From Corynebacterium pseudopelargi (lineage in GTDB: Bacteria; Actinomycetota; Actinomycetes; Mycobacteriales; Mycobacteriaceae), in contig NZ_CP033898.1 of NCBI RefSeq assembly GCF_003814005.1, positions 868,001 to 932,000 on the forward strand: a stretch of DNA of 64,000 nt, in the 5' to 3' direction. Under the pieces are notes generated by a model. The model ran no database searches and was not told where the DNA came from. It saw nothing but the letters and a program-made list of their open reading frames with translations. Position numbers and translations under genes: made by a program. Below are positions 58,380 to 64,000 of the stretch, piece after piece; within the stretch, counting starts at the first letter, position 1, and each line of letters starts with the position of its first letter.

Positions 58380-59594
58380 GTGGGGTCCTATTTGCTTGGC
58401 GTAGCGCTATTCGCGCTCGGTATCGCCGTGACCATCGCGCTGCATGAGCTTGGCCACCTCATGGCAGCACGCGCCTTTGGCATGCGTGTGCGGCGTTATT
58501 TTGTAGGCTTTGGCCCCACGGTGTTCTCCTGGCGTAAAGGGCATACCGAATATGGCCTCAAAGCCGTGCCCTTGGGCGGGTTCTGCGATATCGCGGGAAT
58601 GACGAATCAAGACGAAGTCACCGCCGAAGAAGCACCCCATGCAATGAGGAATAAGCCCTGGTGGCAGCGCGTGATTGTGCTCCTTGGCGGCATCATCATG
58701 AATGTGCTGATCACCCTCGTGCTGCTCTATGGCGTGGCAGTGGGCAACGGCCTGCCCAACCCAAACGTGGATCTTCGCGCCCACGTGGGCGAACTCAGTT
58801 GCGTGCCAGCAACACAAATTGATGCCAATACCTTAAGCGAATGCCAGGGCACAGGCCCTGCCCAAGAAGCAGGGCTTGCCGTAGGCGATACGATTCTGGC
58901 CGTTGAAGGCCAAGACACCCCCGATTTCCCTTCGGTGGCCGAAGCCGTGCGTGCATATCCCGGCCAAACCATCACCCTGGACATCGAACGCGATGGCCAG
59001 CAGCTGCAGATCCCGGTGGAGGTAGCCGCAGTAGAGCGCTTGACTACCACCGGGGAAACGAAAACTGTGGGCGCTATCGGCGTGAGTTCTGCGCCGATCA
59101 AGGATGTGATTGTGCAATACGGGCCGGCAGAAGCCGTGCCGGCAACCTTGCGTTTTAGTGGGGAATGGCTCAAAGCCACAGGCCAGGGCCTGGCGGCATT
59201 TCCTGCAAAAATCCCCGGAGTAGCTGCCTCGATTTTCGGTGCCGAGCGCGATAAAGAAAGCCCCATGAGCGTGGTGGGCGCCTCCCGAGTTGGCGGCGAA
59301 CTCGCACAAAGGGATTCCTGGGCAACATTTTTCATGCTGCTGGCTAACCTCAACCTCTTCTTGGCGCTGTTTAACCTGGTGCCTCTGCCTCCGCTTGATG
59401 GCGGGCATATTGCGGTGGTGCTCTACGAGGTCATCCGCGACAAGATCCGCAAGCTGCGCGGCCTGGCGCCAGCCGGTCCTGCCGATTACACCAAACTCAT
59501 GCCACTGACGATCACCGTGGCAGGGCTGCTGCTCACCATCGGTGTGGTGGTGATTATCGCCGATGTGGTCAACCCAGTAAGAATCTTCGGGTAA
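58380..59594 (+). CDS. M50 site-2 protease (Rip1/RseP type)
   Basis: 404-residue intramembrane zinc protease. The zinc motif IALHELGHLMAARAFG (H22-E-x-x-H26) is in the first helix; the second zinc ligand motif is NLVPLPPLDGGH. An internal PDZ domain (about 145-215, GPAQEAGLAVGDTILAVEGQ) follows. Cuts anti-sigma factors or other membrane substrates; Rip1 of mycobacteria lies in the same dxr-rip-gcpE order. GTG start after AAGGAGAATCA, 38 bases from dxr. Confidence 0.94.
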   Translation: MGSYLLGVALFALGIAVTIALHELGHLMAARAFGMRVRRYFVGFGPTVFSWRKGHTEYGLKAVPLGGFCDIAGMTNQDEVTAEEAPHAMRNKPWWQRVIVLLGGIIMNVLITLVLLYGVAVGNGLPNPNVDLRAHVGELSCVPATQIDANTLSECQGTGPAQEAGLAVGDTILAVEGQDTPDFPSVAEAVRAYPGQTITLDIERDGQQLQIPVEVAAVERLTTTGETKTVGAIGVSSAPIKDVIVQYGPAEAVPATLRFSGEWLKATGQGLAAFPAKIPGVAASIFGAERDKESPMSVVGASRVGGELAQRDSWATFFMLLANLNLFLALFNLVPLPPLDGGHIAVVLYEVIRDKIRKLRGLAPAGPADYTKLMPLTITVAGLLLTIGVVVIIADVVNPVRIFG

Positions 59595-59805
59595 CAGATC
59601 TTTGGATAAAACCCCTGCGCGACTGTTTGGATAATTCGCCTGCGCGCCCATTGTGCGCGAGGCGATACAGCCGCTACCTCAGCCAAGGCCATCAGCGGTG
59701 CTAGACTGCTACAACGATTCCTGCACCACATTAAAACCCGCCAGCAGGCTTAAGGCCAGCAAACCTCGTGCCTTATCACCTGCTGGATCAGCAAGGAGCA
59801 AACTT

Positions 59806-60981
59806 TTGACTTCCACGAGTGGACAACCCATCGGACTCGGCTTGCCAGATGCACCACCACCGGTACTTGCCCCAAGGCGTAAAACTCGCCAATTGATGGT
59901 GGGCAACGTCGGCGTTGGTTCCGATTACCCCGTCTCGGTGCAGTCGATGACCACCACCAAGACCCACGACGTTAACTCCACCTTGCAGCAGATCGCGCAG
60001 CTTACTGCTACCGGCTGCGATATCGTGCGCGTGGCCTGCCCGAAGACGGTGGACGCCGAGGCTTTGCCGATCATCGCCAAGAAATCACCCATCCCGGTGA
60101 TCGCCGATATTCACTTCCAACCGAAGTACATCTTTGCCGCCATCGACGCCGGCTGTGCCGCGGTGCGCGTGAATCCCGGCAATATCAAGGAATTCGATGG
60201 CCGCGTGAAAGAGGTGGCCAAGGCCGCAGGCGAGGCCAATATCCCGATCCGCATCGGCGTGAACGCAGGTTCTTTGGATAAGCGCCTGATGGAAAAATAT
60301 GGCAAGGCAACCCCAGAGGCATTGGTGGAATCTGCGCTTTGGGAGGCCGGGCTTTTTGAGGAGCACGGCTTTGGCGATATCGCCATCTCGGTCAAGCACA
60401 ATGACCCAGTGATCATGGTGGAGGCCTACCGCCAGCTCGCGGCTCAATGCGATTACCCGCTGCACCTGGGCGTTACGGAGGCAGGTCCGAAGTTCCAGGG
60501 CACCATCAAGTCCGCTGTGGCCTTTGGCTCTTTGCTTGCCGACGGCATCGGCGACACCATTCGCGTGTCCTTGTCTGCCGATCCTGTAGAAGAAATCAAG
60601 GTGGGCGATCAAATTCTGCAGTCGCTCAACCTACGCGAACGCGGCCTCGAAATTGTCTCCTGCCCGTCCTGCGGCCGTGCACAGGTTGATGTGTATTCGC
60701 TGGCAGAAGAAGTCACCGCCGCACTTGAGGGCATGGATGTGCCACTGCGCGTTGCCGTGATGGGCTGTGTGGTCAACGGCCCCGGTGAGGCTCGCGACGC
60801 TGACCTTGGTGTGGCTTCTGGCAACGGCAAGGGGCAGATCTTTGTCAAGGGCGAAGTGATTAAGACTGTGCCTGAATCCCAGATCGTGGAAACCCTCATC
60901 GAGGAAGCCATGCGCATCTGCGAAGAAGAAGGCATCGAGATTAAAGAGGGCTCCGGGCCTCAGGTCAAGGTCACTCGCTAG
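59806..60981 (+). CDS. ispG: 4-hydroxy-3-methylbut-2-enyl diphosphate synthase IspG
   Basis: Penultimate step of the MEP pathway, 4Fe-4S enzyme. 391 residues. TTG start 59806 ([20 protein letters not shown]) has AAGGAG seven bases upstream; a longer open frame to 59653 runs through the leader. Motifs: [21 protein letters not shown], and Fe-S ligands in SCPSCGRAQ and [17 protein letters not shown] -10-like sequence at 59702-59707 suggests a leader near 90 nt. Confidence 0.96.
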   Translation: MTSTSGQPIGLGLPDAPPPVLAPRRKTRQLMVGNVGVGSDYPVSVQSMTTTKTHDVNSTLQQIAQLTATGCDIVRVACPKTVDAEALPIIAKKSPIPVIADIHFQPKYIFAAIDAGCAAVRVNPGNIKEFDGRVKEVAKAAGEANIPIRIGVNAGSLDKRLMEKYGKATPEALVESALWEAGLFEEHGFGDIAISVKHNDPVIMVEAYRQLAAQCDYPLHLGVTEAGPKFQGTIKSAVAFGSLLADGIGDTIRVSLSADPVEEIKVGDQILQSLNLRERGLEIVSCPSCGRAQVDVYSLAEEVTAALEGMDVPLRVAVMGCVVNGPGEARDADLGVASGNGKGQIFVKGEVIKTVPESQIVETLIEEAMRICEEEGIEIKEGSGPQVKVTR

Positions 60982-61032
60982 ATTTTTCTGTGGGCATTGG
61001 TGTTGCACCGTCGATCTTTGTATCGGCGGTGT

Positions 61033-61038
61033 TAGCCT
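61033..61038 (+). promoter_or_regulatory. -10 element (TAGCCT) of the PBP gene, leaderless
   Basis: TAGCCT ends seven bases before ATG 61046. Confidence 0.55.
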
Positions 61039-61045
61039 TTTTCGC

Positions 61046-62908
61046 ATGAAAAAACCCTGGCAGCGAGCACTTGCAACCACAGTCATCGCCAGCATGACCG
61101 TCTCGCTTGCCGCGTGCACTCCCAAACCCGCCTCGGCAAAACCAGTGGTTGAGGAATTCCTCGAAGAACTCAGTAACCAACAATTCCAGCAGGCAGCGGC
61201 GCTTTCCGACGATCCCGGCGCCGCAGAGACCTTAGAGCAATCCTGGAAAGGCTTACAGGCCGAAGGGATAGAGGCCGAGCTTGTCGACGTCGACTTAAAC
61301 GACTCCATCGCCACCGCGAAAGTGCGTTACCACTGGGATCTGCCAAGGGATCGCGATTTTGTCTACGAATCCGACATGACGCTCAATCGCATCAATGATC
61401 ATTGGTCGATTCGTTGGCAGCCTGCCGCTCTGCACCCGAAGCTGGGGGCTAATCAGCACTTGGAACTTCGGGCCGTGAATGCCGAAAAGGCCAGCGTTGT
61501 TTCCTCCGATGGCGCGGATGTATTGGTGCCAGGCACCGTCTACCGGGTGCTGATTGAGCCGGATCAATTAAGCGATGCTGGCACTATTGCCCGAAGCCTG
61601 GTAGCTCAACTACAAGCTGCCCACGGTTTTGACGAGACGGTGCAGGTGCCCGACTTGAAGGAATTAGAAAAGACCATCAAGGACGCCACCAGCACCTATT
61701 CGGTGACCACCTTGAGCAAAGAAACCGGCGAGCGGCTGAAAGACTCGCTGGAGGCTTTACCTGGGGTTCGGATGAACCCCGAGGCGGCCATGGTGAATAC
61801 CGACCCGAATTTTGCTCCCGATGTGGTGGCCAGGGTTACCTCTTTGATCTCCGATGATTTAGAAGGCCAAAACGGTTGGAAAGTAGCTGCGGTGACCTCC
61901 GATGGGGCAGAGCTTGAGCAGCTTGAATACCACGCCCCAGATCCTGCTCCTTCCGTGGAAATCAGCCTGGATCACTACGTGCAGCGTGCAGCCGAAGAGG
62001 CAGTGAATCTTCGCGCGGATAAAAAGGCCGTGCTTGTAGCCGTGCGGCCTTCAACCGGCCAGATCTTGGCTATTGCCCAGACTGATAAGGCCGATGAAGA
62101 CGGCGATATTGCTCTTACCGGCATGTATCCGCCCGGATCTACGTTTAAGATCATCACCGCATCGGCGGGAATTGAAGATCAAGACCTCAATCCCGGCAGC
62201 ATCGTGCCATGCCCAGGCAGCATGAATATCTATGGGCGCGTGGTGAATAACTACAACGGTTTTTCTTTGGGCAACGTCCCACTCCAACAAGCCTTTGCCA
62301 GGTCGTGTAACACCACCTTTGCCGATATCTCCACCAAATTGCATCCAGGCCAGCTTGAAGATGTAGGAAAAGAGTTCGGCATCGGCGTTGATTACGACAT
62401 CCCTGGCATCGCTACTGTCACCGGGGATATTCCCCACGGCGATACTGAGCTTTCACGCACCGAAGCAGGCTATGGCCAAGGTGAAGTGCTGGTGAGTCCT
62501 TTCGGTTTGGCCATGGTTTCAGCCACCGCGGCTGCCGGGCACACCCCGGTGCCAACGCTGATCTCAAGCCGCGAAACCAAAGTAGAAGGAGACTCGCGAA
62601 GCCCCGAGCCGAAGACCGTTGAGCAATTACGCGACTTGATGGCGGCGGTTACCGCCGGCGGCGGTACGGCTGCAGGCATGAGCCAACAAGGCGGCAAAAT
62701 TTTTGCCAAGACCGGTGAGGCGGAAATTAATAACGGCTCCCATGCCTGGTTTACCGGCTACCGCGAAGACGACATTGCCTTTGCCACCCTGGTCGTGCTC
62801 GGTGGCGGATCAGAAACAGCAGTGGCTGTTACAGATAAGTTCTTTAACACCCTCGATGAATTGCGCAGTGGGGGATCGCTGCCGCCTGAGCCTCAACCAC
62901 AACCCTAA
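61046..62908 (+). CDS. Penicillin-binding lipoprotein with transpeptidase domain
   Basis: 620 residues. A signal peptide with lipobox SLAAC anchors the protein. N-terminal NTF2-like MecA_N region (about 30-150), a PBP dimerisation region, and a transpeptidase domain with SxxK in PPGSTFKII (Ser near 365), SxN in RSCNTTF, and KTG in FAKTGEAE. The order rip-ispG-PBP-map matches Rv2864c. It probably cross-links peptidoglycan; beta-lactam target. A Pro/Gln tail ends it. Leaderless start predicted. Confidence 0.93.
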   Translation: MKKPWQRALATTVIASMTVSLAACTPKPASAKPVVEEFLEELSNQQFQQAAALSDDPGAAETLEQSWKGLQAEGIEAELVDVDLNDSIATAKVRYHWDLPRDRDFVYESDMTLNRINDHWSIRWQPAALHPKLGANQHLELRAVNAEKASVVSSDGADVLVPGTVYRVLIEPDQLSDAGTIARSLVAQLQAAHGFDETVQVPDLKELEKTIKDATSTYSVTTLSKETGERLKDSLEALPGVRMNPEAAMVNTDPNFAPDVVARVTSLISDDLEGQNGWKVAAVTSDGAELEQLEYHAPDPAPSVEISLDHYVQRAAEEAVNLRADKKAVLVAVRPSTGQILAIAQTDKADEDGDIALTGMYPPGSTFKIITASAGIEDQDLNPGSIVPCPGSMNIYGRVVNNYNGFSLGNVPLQQAFARSCNTTFADISTKLHPGQLEDVGKEFGIGVDYDIPGIATVTGDIPHGDTELSRTEAGYGQGEVLVSPFGLAMVSATAAAGHTPVPTLISSRETKVEGDSRSPEPKTVEQLRDLMAAVTAGGGTAAGMSQQGGKIFAKTGEAEINNGSHAWFTGYREDDIAFATLVVLGGGSETAVAVTDKFFNTLDELRSGGSLPPEPQPQP

Positions 62909-62919
62909 CGTCGAAAAGC
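62909..62919 (+). repeat. CGTCGANAAGC motif, 37 bp before map start
   Basis: N = A. It starts one base after the PBP stop and lies at the same distance to the start codon as the copy before lepB. Confidence 0.75.
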
Positions 62920-62932
62920 TAGGCTTCGGCGC

Positions 62933-62938
62933 TAGCAT
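62933..62938 (+). promoter_or_regulatory. -10 element (TAGCAT) of map, leaderless
   Basis: TAGCAT ends seven bases before ATG 62946. Confidence 0.6.
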
Positions 62939-62945
62939 GGTGGGC

Positions 62946-63818
62946 ATGGCTACTCGCGCACCACTGACACCTGGAACCCCAACGCCGATTCGCACCGTAC
63001 CGAAGCAGATTCCGCGACCGGAATATGTGTGGAAAGACTCTGTCCAAGAAGCCATGGGCGAGCCTTTTGTGCAAACACCGGAAACCATCGAGGCCATGCG
63101 CGAGGCATCCAAGATTGCTGCCAATGCGCTGCACGTGGCCGGTGCCGCCGTGCAGCCGGGTATTACTACCGACGAACTCGACCGGATCGCCCATGAATAC
63201 ATGCTCGATCACGGCGCATACCCTTCATGCTTGGGATATAGGAACTTTCCCAAATCCGTGTGCGTGAGCCTCAACGAGATTGTCTGCCACGGCATCCCAG
63301 ATAGCACCGTGATCCAAGACGGCGACATTGTCAATATCGACGTCACCGCCTATAAAAACGGTGTGCACGGCGATACCAACGCCACCTTCCTTGCCGGCAA
63401 CGTCAGCGAAGAGCATCGCCTGTTAGTAGAACGCACCAAAGAAGCCACGATGCGAGGAATCAAGGCAGCCAAGCCCGGCAGGCAAATCAACGTCATTGGG
63501 CGAGTAATCGAAAGCTACGCCAGGCGTTTTGGCTACTCGGTGGTAGAAGACTTCACCGGCCACGGCATTGGCACCACCTTCCACAATGGCCTAGTGGTTC
63601 TGCACTTCGACTCCGAACGCTATACCAACGAACTTGTCCCCGGCATGACCTTAACCATCGAGCCAATGCTCAACCTTGGTGGGTTGGACTATGAGATCTG
63701 GGAAGACGACTGGACGGTGCAAAACACCGACTATCAATTCTCCGCACAATTCGAGCACACCATCTTGATTACCGAAGACGGCAACGAGATCCTCACCCTG
63801 CCCGACGAGAACATCTAA
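62946..63818 (+). CDS. map: Methionine aminopeptidase (type I)
   Basis: 290-residue di-metal protease removing initiator Met. Metal ligands in [40 protein letters not shown] and FEHTILIT. An N-terminal extension of about 40 residues containing [18 protein letters not shown] precedes the core, as in mycobacterial MapB. Start ATG 62946 ([10 protein letters not shown]) preferred over ATG 62937 because of the -10 spacing. Confidence 0.95.
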   Translation: MATRAPLTPGTPTPIRTVPKQIPRPEYVWKDSVQEAMGEPFVQTPETIEAMREASKIAANALHVAGAAVQPGITTDELDRIAHEYMLDHGAYPSCLGYRNFPKSVCVSLNEIVCHGIPDSTVIQDGDIVNIDVTAYKNGVHGDTNATFLAGNVSEEHRLLVERTKEATMRGIKAAKPGRQINVIGRVIESYARRFGYSVVEDFTGHGIGTTFHNGLVVLHFDSERYTNELVPGMTLTIEPMLNLGGLDYEIWEDDWTVQNTDYQFSAQFEHTILITEDGNEILTLPDENI

Positions 63819-63821
63819 ACC

Positions 63822-64000
63822 ATGGGCAAGGCGGTGCTGATTGCCGGCTGTACCTCCGATGCCGGCAAGTCTGTGGTGGTGGCAGGGCTGTGCCGGGCGC
63901 TTGCTCGACGCGGGATCCAGGTGGCGCCCTTTAAAGCACAAAACATGTCCAATAACTCTGCCGTCACCCCAGAAGGCGGAGAGATCGGGCGTGCCCAAGC
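63822..64000 (+). CDS. cobQ: Cobyric acid synthase CobQ, 5' part (truncated by window)
   Basis: The first 59 residues read [20 protein letters not shown] then [11 protein letters not shown] and [13 protein letters not shown], the glutamine amidotransferase-type ATPase N-terminus of CobQ (cobalamin amidation). Start ATG 63822, three bases after the map stop codon, so probably co-transcribed. The rest lies outside the window. Confidence 0.9.
   Translation, partial: MGKAVLIAGCTSDAGKSVVVAGLCRALARRGIQVAPFKAQNMSNNSAVTPEGGEIGRAQ

Noticed and set aside
62703..62945. Longer N-terminus for methionine aminopeptidase
   Set aside because: It would read through the 3' end of the PBP gene in another frame and bypass a well-placed -10.

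Overview
The window is a contiguous piece of a Corynebacterium-type chromosome (high-GC Gram-positive, order Mycobacteriales). The evidence is the order of conserved blocks: sepIVA, DUF177, rnc, smc, ftsY; amtB-glnK-glnD followed by ffh, rpsP, rimM, trmD, rplS, lepB, rnhB; yraN-yifB-dprA-xerC; rpsB-tsf, pyrH-frr-cdsA; and rlmN, dxr, rip, ispG, lipoprotein PBP, map. Many starts are GTG or TTG, many mRNAs look leaderless, and nitrogen genes carry AmtR-type operators. The species is not identified. No rRNA, tRNA, CRISPR array, complete IS element or prophage was seen.

Layout. 1-6.1 kb: 3' part of pyruvate kinase, then three minus-strand genes (glycogen phosphorylase, M20 amidohydrolase, GalT-like DUF4921 protein). 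6.1-9.1 kb: a small unknown gene, glycerate kinase and NADP-glutamate dehydrogenase. 9.2-12.7 kb: two tandem secreted lipases and a DUF222/HNH protein. 12.8-25.1 kb: sepIVA, DUF177, rnc, an AGCS amino-acid symporter, acylphosphatase, smc, an unrecognised 1113-residue protein and ftsY. 25.2-31.4 kb: nitrogen operon, ffh and rpsP. 31.4-38.5 kb: cupin, rimM, trmD, small ORF, tex, rplS, lepB, rnhB and DUF2469. 38.9-45.6 kb: yraN, yifB, dprA, xerC, M23 peptidase, rpsB and tsf. 45.6-51.9 kb: a minus-strand AddB/AddA-like helicase-nuclease pair between tsf and pyrH. 52.1-64 kb: pyrH, frr, cdsA, lapA-like, rlmN, DUF2631, dxr, rip, ispG, PBP, map and the 5' end of cobQ.

How the genes fit together. gdhA and amtB-glnK-glnD form an ammonium uptake, sensing and assimilation module whose promoters overlap AmtR-like boxes. 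ftsY and ffh are the two GTPases of the SRP pathway, and lepB processes exported proteins. Rip, the lipoprotein PBP, CdsA, SepIVA and the M23 peptidase serve the envelope and division. rpsP, rimM, trmD, rplS, rpsB, tsf, frr and rlmN serve translation.

Most notable signal. An 11-bp motif, CGTCGANAAGC, occurs 27 times by eye in 64 kb on both strands, against roughly 0.15 expected. It lies in genes in several reading frames and in intergenic DNA beside terminators and promoters. It looks like a DNA uptake sequence, a Chi-like site or another genome-wide protein-binding site. The same window holds DprA/YifB/YraN and an unusual AddAB-like recombination nuclease with a LexA-like box upstream, which are natural partners to test.
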